Source: Saprospiraceae bacterium (GTDB lineage: Bacteria > Bacteroidota > Bacteroidia > Chitinophagales > Saprospiraceae). From it: a stretch of 9,755 bases of DNA. The notes beneath the pieces are model-generated. The model saw only the letters and a program-made list of their open reading frames with translations, did no database searches and had not been told where the DNA came from. Of the stretch, positions 1 to 6,776 are shown one piece after another; position 1 is the first letter of the stretch, and each line of letters starts with the position of its first letter. A program made the translations under genes and the position numbers. Location of the stretch: the NCBI GenBank assembly GCA_020850025.1, contig JADZFI010000166.1, positions 1-9,755 on the forward strand, given 5' to 3'.

Positions 1-88
1 AATAGCCTGAATATTTGCCATGGCAATTGCTTGATACCTGCAGGTTCTCACATCATTCACTCATTTAAACTAACATTTCAAAATCGTT

Positions 89-1129
89 ATGAGAACCATC
101 ATTTTTTTGTTTTTATTTGGTTTATGCGCCGGAATTAAGGTGCAGGGCCAATCATCAGAAACCGCTTTTACAAAATCGTATGTACTCGAGGAGTTATCAT
201 ACGGCAAGATTCCGGAAGGTCTTGAAAGAGCCCAAATCAGTGATATGGATCTAGTGGCCGCCCAAATGCAACGGCTCCATTTAAAACTGGAGGAAACGGT
301 ATTCCCCGATGGGCACCACACACAGCAAACCACTATCTTAAATGGCTCTGAAGAGGTCTTCTCTCAGTTTCCTACGGTTATTTCCAGAGTTTTTTCAGAT
401 AGTACCGGAATCAGCATGTATGATGCAGAGAACAAGTTATGGCGTTTTCATCCCGCCAACGCAGCTTATTTAGAGGAGTACAACGATGCTCGTGCTGATT
501 ATTTGGTTTCTCCGCCAGCCTTGTGGAATACAATGCCTATGCCAACCGCGGCTGATCTTGCCTCGTTGGAGTCTGAAGGATACCTGATTGAGTTACTGGA
601 AAATGATGCTATACGTATCTCTAACAGTGATGAGGAAGAGTTGTACGAGCCTGCTCAGATGCGTTACAGTTCCAAATCTTACGTTTACGGAAAGCTGGAA
701 AGCGAACGAAAGGTGCTGTTTGCTGATTTGGAAGGTTATGGTGTAGTACCCGTATCCGAGCGTGAGGTTCGATATGAAACCCGCCCTTCCGGCATGTGCA
801 TGGAAAAAATCATCGTAAGGAGGTATAGTGCCTATGAAATTGAAACCGGTTACAGGGATCAGCCTTCTGCCACTCCCTCCAAAATACCGGATTTCCAAAT
901 TTGGCCCATCCCGGCAAACGATGTTGTATTTGTGCAAACTCCGGACAACCTCGTTCCGGCAACCACCATTAGCCTGGTCAACGCTTCCGGTGTGCTGATG
1001 CAGGAAAAGAGCGGGGTTCAGCCGGCTGCGTCCATTCACTTCGATCTTAGGGCCCTGCCTGCAGGGGTATATTTTCTCAGGGCAGAATGTACCTCAGGGA
1101 TTCAAACCCATAAGTTGATTAAACAATAA
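89..1129 (+). CDS. Secreted protein of unknown function with T9SS type A sorting domain
   Basis: This 346-residue protein begins with a clear signal peptide (residues 1-21: Arg, hydrophobic stretch rich in Phe/Leu, small residues, then VQGQ). Its last ~78 residues (about 269-346) have the features of a type IX secretion C-terminal sorting domain: IWPIPAND at 271-278, a short strand with GVLMQ at 301-305, the LPAGVYFLRAE strand at 323-333 and a terminal KLIKQ. Such domains direct export through the outer membrane by the T9SS and cell-surface attachment or release. The middle region (22-268) is acidic and I do not recognise it. The ATG at 89 is the only sensible start because the signal peptide follows at once; no Shine-Dalgarno is visible, as is usual for this phylum. 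The next gene follows after 34 bp in the same direction, so the two are probably cotranscribed. Export route is fairly sure; function is unknown. Confidence 0.88.
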   Translation: MRTIIFLFLFGLCAGIKVQGQSSETAFTKSYVLEELSYGKIPEGLERAQISDMDLVAAQMQRLHLKLEETVFPDGHHTQQTTILNGSEEVFSQFPTVISRVFSDSTGISMYDAENKLWRFHPANAAYLEEYNDARADYLVSPPALWNTMPMPTAADLASLESEGYLIELLENDAIRISNSDEEELYEPAQMRYSSKSYVYGKLESERKVLFADLEGYGVVPVSEREVRYETRPSGMCMEKIIVRRYSAYEIETGYRDQPSATPSKIPDFQIWPIPANDVVFVQTPDNLVPATTISLVNASGVLMQEKSGVQPAASIHFDLRALPAGVYFLRAECTSGIQTHKLIKQ

Positions 1130-1163
1130 ACACCAAACTCATAAAATCTAACAGTAAAATACG

Positions 1164-2693
1164 ATGAAACAACTCTTGTTTTGTACCATATACCTGCTCT
1201 GCCTCCTAAAGGTGTCAGGGCAGACCACCTCAGAAGAGTGTGCCGAATACCCTTACCAGCCTCATTTCATCCATCCTGTTCCTTATGTAAAGGACACGTT
1301 GATAACCAATCCGACGGAAAACACCCCTCCCGCTCCGCCGGAAAATGGGGAAACCCGTGGAATCTTCTTCGTCCACGGACTTGGCGGGAACGCCAACAGC
1401 TGGGACCGGGCCAATGAAGCTACCGTTTTGGGCGCCCAGGGTTTTCCTGCCCGAAAAGTGATCACTGCGCTGACCACTTATGGAAGCAACAGCTTGTCTA
1501 CTGCCGGACTCAATCTGGAGGAGGCGATCTGGGCTAAAAAGACGCCATTTGAAAATGCCGGTGTGACGGATCACCTCCGCAACTACATCATTTCCCATAG
1601 TCAGGGAGGTCTTGTATCTCGTATGACCGACAAGCACTACGACATCATTGACAGGCGAATGTTTGGAGGAATCGTCACTTTCGGTTCGCCAAACGGCGGC
1701 GCCCAAATTCTGAACAGCCGAAATGAAGGGGAAATAGAACAATTGGCTGCCGAGGGTTGCAAAGCCTTGGGGTCGGCAGAGTTATTGGGCGCCTTGGGGC
1801 AAAATGTTTCGCCTTTTCTGTTTAACATTACCTCCAACGGAATCTTGCAAGCGCTAAACGGCGCTTGCGACTTTGGCGCTGCTATTTTGCCTTTCACCCT
1901 CTTCAGTGAGCTTAATACGCCCATTTCAAACGATTACCACGTAGGCGCCGATGAATTGAATAATTTGAATGGTCACGGCAACCCCAACGTTCTCAAGGTG
2001 GCCATGCACGGGGTGGAATACGCTGAAGATGAAGACCCTTTGAACCCCAAACAGCTCATGTGGCGCACCTTTTCCTCCCGTGGCGCAACCTCCGCTCCGG
2101 TATTCCAGGGCGATGATGACGATGAATTGGTTAACAAGGCGAACGAGGAAGTGGCCAGGTATATGGAAAGATACGTGTATCATTTCCAGCGCTATTTATA
2201 CTACAGCAGGATGGGCATTTTCGGTGTTGCCAGGGCAAAAAAACACCTTAAACTTGCCAGAGTCTATTATGAGGCCCACGATTTCATGCTGAGAGTGGAT
2301 GATCGGTGGAAACTCATTGTGGGCGCCAAGCAATGGGTGGCCAATGCCCCGGAAGCCTGTATGTGCGAATGGATCAATAACATTGACGGCTGGTCGCATT
2401 ACGGTATTGGTCCTGCCGCCACCCCGGCAGAATGTGACGCTTTAGTGGCCAACTACAACGTTCCCGGCGAATCCATCAACTGCAGCTGGTCGCCGGCATC
2501 CTATGTGCTGGAGGTAAAAGCCTCGGATGGCGTAGTAACCCAGGAATCTCAAATGGCCTTCCCGGGTGCAGCTTACCGATACATGGATCAGACCAACCAC
2601 TTCCAAATGCGAAATAGCTCGCAGACAAAAGAGGCACTCATGGCTCTTTATGAAGGACATATCCTCGAATTTTTCAAAACTGATGAAAAATAA
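1164..2693 (+). CDS. Secreted alpha/beta-hydrolase, lipase/PGAP1-like
   Basis: The 509-residue product starts with a signal peptide (residues 1-20, ending VSGQ), so it should act in the periplasm or outside the cell. The fold is shown by GIFFVHGLGGNANSW (66-80), the HG oxyanion-hole motif of lipases, and by YIISHSQGGLVSR (141-153), the nucleophile elbow with Ser146 as likely catalytic Ser. A following strand VTFGSPNGG (171-179) is typical of lipases and PGAP1-like esterases. His479 in QTNHFQMRNS is the best candidate catalytic His; the acid cannot be fixed, with Asp289 or Asp291 possible. The elbow reads S-H-S-Q-G rather than the usual G-x-S-x-G. An acidic run DDDDE at 317-321 could bind a metal. 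No T9SS sorting domain is seen at the C-terminus, unlike the upstream gene. The substrate (lipid ester or other) is unknown. The ATG at 1164 follows an A-rich stretch and places the signal peptide correctly. Confidence 0.85.
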   Translation: MKQLLFCTIYLLCLLKVSGQTTSEECAEYPYQPHFIHPVPYVKDTLITNPTENTPPAPPENGETRGIFFVHGLGGNANSWDRANEATVLGAQGFPARKVITALTTYGSNSLSTAGLNLEEAIWAKKTPFENAGVTDHLRNYIISHSQGGLVSRMTDKHYDIIDRRMFGGIVTFGSPNGGAQILNSRNEGEIEQLAAEGCKALGSAELLGALGQNVSPFLFNITSNGILQALNGACDFGAAILPFTLFSELNTPISNDYHVGADELNNLNGHGNPNVLKVAMHGVEYAEDEDPLNPKQLMWRTFSSRGATSAPVFQGDDDDELVNKANEEVARYMERYVYHFQRYLYYSRMGIFGVARAKKHLKLARVYYEAHDFMLRVDDRWKLIVGAKQWVANAPEACMCEWINNIDGWSHYGIGPAATPAECDALVANYNVPGESINCSWSPASYVLEVKASDGVVTQESQMAFPGAAYRYMDQTNHFQMRNSSQTKEALMALYEGHILEFFKTDEK

Positions 2694-2701
2694 CGCCTAA
2701 C

Positions 2702-2731
2702 GCTCCGGGGGCAAGCCTTTGCCCCCGGAGC
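2702..2731. terminator. Perfect 13-bp hairpin between hydrolase and lipoprotein genes
   Basis: GCTCCGGGGGCAA (2702-2714) and its exact reverse complement (2719-2731) are separated by a 4-nt loop, GCCT. The hairpin begins 8 bp after the hydrolase stop and ends 14 bp before the ATG at 2746. It is very GC-rich but has no T-tract, so it may be a terminator or attenuator, a processing or stability element, or a dispersed palindromic repeat. An in-frame TTG at 2719 lies inside the right arm and is therefore an unlikely start for the next gene. Confidence 0.6.
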
Positions 2732-2745
2732 TCAACCACAACAAG

Positions 2746-4005
2746 ATGAAAAAAATGCTGTTACCGATGTTATTTAGCATAGCCCTCGTGGCATGTCAAA
2801 AAGAACCCTTGCCCGAGCCTGTACCGCCGTCCAAACCCGGTCTGGAGGTGCTATGGCAACATCCGCTCAGTCCGGATACCGCCGATGTTTCCGGTGATGC
2901 CTGGTTTATCTGGGAAAATCAGCTGGTCTATACCACCAACTTTACCGTGCCGGAGGCACAAATACACAGCCGAAATGCCGACAATGGAGACCTGTTGTGG
3001 AAAAGAACCGATTTGTACAATGATGGCTGGGTAGATCGGCAATTGGTGGGCATCCAGGATAAAACCATCGCCTGTGTGGGAGACAGGGTGTATTGTATTC
3101 AAAACCAGACCGGCGAATACCTGTGGAAAACAGATGTGGAAGTATTGTCGGGCAATACACTGCATGGAAGTAACCGGATTTACGCAGTGGGCGATTTTGT
3201 TTACCATGCGCATGTTAAAGGCGGCACGCCATATTATGAATCGCTTACACTGGCGCGCGCGCATCACGCCACCGGGCAATGGGAGTCGCTCTTTACTGTT
3301 CTTCCGGATCAGGATTTTCACCCTTTCCTCGGCTCCGTTTCGCTTTGGATGAACCCGGCGGGCGATTCCATATTGCTGGCGCCTGTCAATATGCTGGCCA
3401 ATCTGGCGGTTCATGCCCCTCAGCAGCGCTCCGATTTGTATGCCTTTAACCTGCGCAGCCGGCAGCTGGAATGGGTACTGACAGATTACGACCCCCTTCG
3501 CAGCGGAACACCTATTTACCCACCGGTGGTTTCTGACAACCGGCTTTACATCAACTGCAACAAAGCGCTTTATTGTATTGATTTGCTTCAGCCTGGAGTA
3601 GTCTGGAAGCGGGAGTTTTCCAGCGGATGGGGCAATGATATTCGCTATAACAGCCTCAAGGAGTTCGGCAATACCATCCTGCTGGTATCCGACCACGCTT
3701 TTTCTGCCATGGCCATCAGCAAAACCGACGGCAGTACCGTTTGGGAAAACAAGACGGCCGGGCCTCAGGCAGATGAGTTAACGCTTTTCGAAGGCGTCTT
3801 GTATTACACTTCCGACGGTAACGGGCGTCTTGTGGCCTTGGATGCCGCAACCGGCGCTACCATCTGGAATATGCAAAGCCCTAACCGAACTTCGAAACGG
3901 CCGGCTTCTTTCAGCAATCAAAATTTAAGTATAGATTCAGAAAAACGCTTGTTATACGTTACGGATTATTATTTCATCATGTGCGTAAAACTTCCTGAGC
4001 GATGA
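2746..4005 (+). CDS. PQQ/BamB-like beta-propeller lipoprotein, copy 1
   Basis: With the ATG at 2746 the product is a 419-residue lipoprotein: MKKMLLPM..., hydrophobic core, lipobox ALVAC with Cys17 as lipid anchor. The residues after Cys (QKEPLPEP) resemble the lysine/acidic export signal described for surface lipoproteins of Bacteroidota, so surface exposure is possible. The rest is a PQQ-like beta-propeller: recurring blade ends of the type TG-x-x-x-W, with Trp at about 37, 85, 127, 179, 243, 287, 333 and 374, spaced 41-64 residues, which suits seven or eight blades. The clearest blades are NQTGEYLW (120-127) and ALDAATGATIW (364-374). Such propellers act as scaffolds or binding modules (as in BamB) and need not bind PQQ; no enzymatic residues are evident. 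An upstream in-frame TTG at 2719 would add nine residues before the signal peptide and lies in a hairpin, so I reject it. The stop overlaps the next start by ATGA. Specific function is unknown. Confidence 0.85.
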   Translation: MKKMLLPMLFSIALVACQKEPLPEPVPPSKPGLEVLWQHPLSPDTADVSGDAWFIWENQLVYTTNFTVPEAQIHSRNADNGDLLWKRTDLYNDGWVDRQLVGIQDKTIACVGDRVYCIQNQTGEYLWKTDVEVLSGNTLHGSNRIYAVGDFVYHAHVKGGTPYYESLTLARAHHATGQWESLFTVLPDQDFHPFLGSVSLWMNPAGDSILLAPVNMLANLAVHAPQQRSDLYAFNLRSRQLEWVLTDYDPLRSGTPIYPPVVSDNRLYINCNKALYCIDLLQPGVVWKREFSSGWGNDIRYNSLKEFGNTILLVSDHAFSAMAISKTDGSTVWENKTAGPQADELTLFEGVLYYTSDGNGRLVALDAATGATIWNMQSPNRTSKRPASFSNQNLSIDSEKRLLYVTDYYFIMCVKLPER

Positions 4006-5265
4006 GGTTGGTATTATTTTTCCTGTCAGGCCTGGCCCTTGCGGCCTGTCAAAAAGAACCATTACCCGAGCCTGTACCGCCGCCCAAACCCGGCCTGGAG
4101 GTGCTATGGCAATATCCACTCAGTCCGGATACCGCTGATGTTTCCGGTGATGCCTGGTTTATCTGGGAAAATCAGCTGGTCTATACCACCAACTTTACTG
4201 TGCCGGAAGCACAAGTTCACTGCCGAAATGCCTATAATGGAGAGCTCATATGGAAACTAGAAGATTTGTACCATGCTGGATGGGTAGATCGCGAAATTCT
4301 TTCTATTGCAGACAAAACCATAGCCTGTATGTGGGATCGGGTATATTGCATTCAAAACCAGACTGGCGAATACTTGTGGAAAACAGACGTGGAAGTGTTG
4401 TCCGGAAATACCTTGGATGGTGACCCTAGAATATACGGAGTGGGCGATTTTGTCTATCACGCGCACGTAACAGGCGGCACGCCATATTATGAATCGCTTA
4501 CGCTGGCGCGCGCGCATCACGCTACCGGGCAATGGGAGTCGCTCTTTACTGTTCTTCAGGATCAGGATTTTCATCCTCATCTTGGCTCCGTTTCGCTTTG
4601 GATGAACCCGGTAGGCGATTCCATATTGCTGGCGCCTTTTAGTATGCTGGGCAATCTGGTAGTACATTCCCCTCAAGAACGGTCCGACTTATATGCCTTT
4701 AACCTGCGCAGCCGGCAGCTGGAATGGGTACTGAAAGATTACGACCCCCTTCGCAGCGGAACACCTATTTACCCACCGGTGGTTTCAGACAACCGGCTGT
4801 ACATCAACTGCAACAAAGCGCTTTATTGTATTGATTTGCTTCAGCCGGGAGTGATCTGGAAGCGGGAGTTTCCCAGCGGATGGGGAAGTGATATTCGCTT
4901 TAATAGCCTCAAGGAGTTCGGAAATACCATCCTGCTGGTATCCGACCACACTTTTTCTGCCATGGCCATCAGCAAAACCGACGGCAGCACCGTTTGGGAA
5001 AACAAGACGGCTGGGCCAGCTGCCGACGAACTTACTCTTTTCGAAGGCGTACTCTATTACACCTCAAGAGCAACCGGGCGTCTTGTAGCCTTGGATGCCG
5101 CTACCGGCGCCACCATCTGGAATATGCAAAGTCCTAACCGGACTTCGAAACGGCCGGCTTCTTTCAGCAATCAAAATTTAAGTATAGATTCAGAAAAACG
5201 CTTGTTATACGTTACAGATTATTATTTCATCATGTGCGTAAAACTTCCTGAGCGATGAGGTTGGT
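2794..5265 (+). repeat. Tandem duplication of ~1.25 kb (two lipoprotein genes)
   Basis: The sequence from the lipobox Cys codon of copy 1 (about 2794) to 4012 is repeated from about 4047 to 5265. Near the 3' end the offset is 1253 bp; 3964-4012 and 5217-5265 are identical over 49 bp. The repeat ends 7 bp past the second stop codon, within ATGAGGTTGGT, after which the two copies part (signal peptide of copy 2 against intergenic DNA). Many differences between copies are synonymous, with nonsynonymous ones bunched in the first third. Confidence 0.85.
4002..5258 (+). CDS. PQQ/BamB-like beta-propeller lipoprotein, copy 2 (tandem paralogue)
   Basis: This 418-residue lipoprotein (lipobox ALAAC, Cys16, then QKEPLPEP) is a tandem duplicate of the preceding gene. 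By hand alignment the mature parts differ at about 42 of roughly 403 positions, so they are close to 90% identical. The signal peptides (MRLVLFFLSG... here) are not similar; homology begins at the lipobox Cys. Differences cluster in residues about 72-111 and 137-146 (copy 2 numbering), while the last 50 or so residues are identical. All blade Trp residues are kept, so the propeller should fold. The ATG overlaps the stop of copy 1 (ATGA), implying translational coupling. The 11 nt at its start (4002-4012) are repeated immediately at its own end (5255-5265). Like copy 1 it is probably an outer-membrane, perhaps surface, binding or scaffold protein working with it; ligand unknown. Confidence 0.85.
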   Translation: MRLVLFFLSGLALAACQKEPLPEPVPPPKPGLEVLWQYPLSPDTADVSGDAWFIWENQLVYTTNFTVPEAQVHCRNAYNGELIWKLEDLYHAGWVDREILSIADKTIACMWDRVYCIQNQTGEYLWKTDVEVLSGNTLDGDPRIYGVGDFVYHAHVTGGTPYYESLTLARAHHATGQWESLFTVLQDQDFHPHLGSVSLWMNPVGDSILLAPFSMLGNLVVHSPQERSDLYAFNLRSRQLEWVLKDYDPLRSGTPIYPPVVSDNRLYINCNKALYCIDLLQPGVIWKREFPSGWGSDIRFNSLKEFGNTILLVSDHTFSAMAISKTDGSTVWENKTAGPAADELTLFEGVLYYTSRATGRLVALDAATGATIWNMQSPNRTSKRPASFSNQNLSIDSEKRLLYVTDYYFIMCVKLPER

Positions 5266-5352
5266 GGAATGATGGGCCGATGGATGAAATGGGATGGTTT
5301 GTAGATTAATATGCTGATAACCAATGTTTAGTGGCGATGCCCCAGACCGTTG

Positions 5353-5371
5353 CCCGGAACGGAGTTCCGGG
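5353..5371. terminator. 8-bp perfect hairpin between convergent genes
   Basis: CCCGGAAC, loop GGA, GTTCCGGG. It lies 94 bp after the lipoprotein stop and 59 bp beyond the 3' end of the convergent transporter gene, so it could stop transcription from either side. Neither side has a T-tract, so a terminator role is only moderately supported. The remaining 5259-5430 spacer holds a duplication scar and a heptamer array and no believable gene. Confidence 0.4.
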
Positions 5372-5383
5372 ATACATCCTCCA

Positions 5384-5425
5384 CCGTAAGCCGTCTACCG
5401 TCTACCGTCCACCGTCTACCGTAAG
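5384..5425. repeat. Heptamer tandem repeat array (CCGTCTA type), six units
   Basis: Six consecutive 7-bp units are read on the plus strand: CCGTAAG, CCGTCTA, CCGTCTA, CCGTCCA, CCGTCTA, CCGTAAG. The outer units are identical, so the array is framed symmetrically. It begins 5 bp beyond the stop codon of the minus-strand FucP-like gene, so in the mRNA sense it reads as TAGACGG-type repeats in the 3' untranslated region. A related array follows the OmpA-like gene. Confidence 0.8.
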
Positions 5426-5430
5426 CAGTC

Positions 5431-6750
5431 CTACTTCGCTCCTTTCATGATGTAGTACACCACATAGCCGAAGCAGGCGAAAGGCACCAGTAATGCCATT
5501 TTCATGCCGCCTGAGGTGGAGAGAAGCCCGGCGATAGGGGGCATAACAGCGCCGCCTACAATGGCCATGATGACTAATGAAGAAGCCAGTTTGCTTTCTG
5601 CCGGAGCCATTCCTTTCGTAGCCAGGGCAAATATGGTGGGGAACATGATGCTCTGACAGAAATAGGTGAGCATCAGGCACAGGATGGCGGTGAGTCCTCC
5701 GGTTAAAAAGGCCAGCATGACCAATACCACTGCCGCTATGCTGTACCAGGAAACCACTTTACGTGCTTCGAATTTGGTCATCAAATAGGTGCCAAGAAAA
5801 CGCCCCAACATGAACAGTACCATGGCAAAGGAGGCATGAAACCCGGCCATTTTTTCCGGGGTTAGGTTGGAATCGTCGCCAATGATACCGCGCACCATAT
5901 CCGCATACGCTGAAGCAACGCCCAGGTGCTCGTTGGCCGCCAGGTCCATTTTAAAATCCACAAAATAGCCCCAGAGGGTGGCTTGCGCGCCTACATTGGC
6001 AAACTGCGCCAGCACGCCCAGGCTTAAATGCCGGTATTTACCCAGTAACCCGCCAATGCTGACCTTGCCGGAGGCGGCCTCCTCTTCCCTGCCCACTTCC
6101 GGCATTTTGGAAAACGCAAACAGCAGGGCCAGGGCGCCCACAATGGCGGCAATGCCCAGGTAGGTGCCTTGTACCGACAACGCTTCGGCTATACGCGCCG
6201 CTTCAATTTGCTCCGGCGTCATGGTGGCCAGCAACTCCTCGGTATATTCCGTTTTGGAGAAAATGAACAAACTACCAATGATCGGCCCGAGAATGATGCT
6301 GATCCCGTTGAACGACTGGGCAAAATTGATGCGCCAGGCGGCATCTTCCTTGGGCCCCAGCACTGTTACATACAGGTTGGCAGCTGTTTCCAGGAAGGCC
6401 AGTCCGGAGGCGATAGTAAACAGGGCAAACAGGAAAAAACCGTACACCCGCCAGTCGGCTGCAGGGTAAAACAACAGAGCGCCGCCGGCATACAGCAGCA
6501 GCCCGGCCAAAATGCCTTTTTTATATCCCCATTTGCGCATGAAAATGCCCGCGGGGATGGCCATCACGAAATATCCGAAGTAAAAAGCCGAGTCCACGAT
6601 GCCCGCCTGCCAGCGTTTCAAATCGAGGGCAAACTGAAAATGGCGGATCAGGGAGCCGTTCAAGCTGTTGGCAATGCCCCACATGAAAAAGAGGCTGCAC
6701 ACCAGGGCAAACGAAACCAGGTAAGGATTGCGGGTTGGGTTGTTGCTCAT
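5431..6750 (-). CDS. fucP: FucP-family sugar:proton symporter (MFS)
   Basis: From the ATG at 6750 the protein has 439 residues, almost the length of E. coli FucP (438), and aligns with it end to end. TM1 is FALVCSLFFMWGIANSLN (14-31); then DSAFYFGYFVMAIPAG (53-68), the loop MRKWGYKKG (71-79), LAFLETAANLYVTVLGP (117-133) in TM4, GVLAQFANVGAQATLW (245-260) in the second half and FPTIFALATKG (370-380). Twelve membrane segments are expected. Glu121 matches FucP Glu135, a key protonation residue, but the position of FucP Asp46 is Gly32 (NSLNGSL), so proton coupling or substrate may differ; another hexose, fucose-like sugar or N-acetylhexosamine is possible. The frame is open upstream to 6978, but the extra 76 residues come from a repeat element and match nothing, so I reject them. 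It is followed by a heptamer repeat array and converges on the lipoprotein genes. Confidence 0.88.
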   Translation of the reverse strand: MSNNPTRNPYLVSFALVCSLFFMWGIANSLNGSLIRHFQFALDLKRWQAGIVDSAFYFGYFVMAIPAGIFMRKWGYKKGILAGLLLYAGGALLFYPAADWRVYGFFLFALFTIASGLAFLETAANLYVTVLGPKEDAAWRINFAQSFNGISIILGPIIGSLFIFSKTEYTEELLATMTPEQIEAARIAEALSVQGTYLGIAAIVGALALLFAFSKMPEVGREEEAASGKVSIGGLLGKYRHLSLGVLAQFANVGAQATLWGYFVDFKMDLAANEHLGVASAYADMVRGIIGDDSNLTPEKMAGFHASFAMVLFMLGRFLGTYLMTKFEARKVVSWYSIAAVVLVMLAFLTGGLTAILCLMLTYFCQSIMFPTIFALATKGMAPAESKLASSLVIMAIVGGAVMPPIAGLLSTSGGMKMALLVPFACFGYVVYYIMKGAK

Positions 6751-6776
6751 GACGTAGCGAATAGGAGGTGATGGTA

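Noticed and set aside
15..45. Two short palindromes, TTGCCATGGCAA (15-26) and ACCTGCAGGT (36-45), before the first gene
   Set aside because: Short palindromes without repeats or a nearby regulator; could be an operator but nothing supports it. No TAnnTTTG box was found in 1-88 either.
2719..2745. In-frame TTG extension of the first lipoprotein gene
   Set aside because: It lies in the right arm of a perfect hairpin and would put nine polar residues before a normal lipoprotein signal peptide; the ATG at 2746 is better.
2851..3696. 281-codon open frame on the minus strand opposite the first lipoprotein gene
   Set aside because: It is antisense to a well-supported propeller gene, has no recognisable domain or signal, and such frames arise from the codon bias of the real gene.
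5269..5304. Eleven-codon frame (MMGRWMKWDGL) after the second lipoprotein gene
   Set aside because: Too short, no start signal and no similarity to anything; ordinary intergenic DNA.
5384..5425. CRISPR array
   Set aside because: Units are 7 bp with no spacers; it is a short tandem repeat.
6169..6771. 200-codon open frame on the plus strand opposite the transporter
   Set aside because: It is rich in Gln/Gly/Arg/His, typical of an antisense shadow of a membrane-protein gene, and has no domain.
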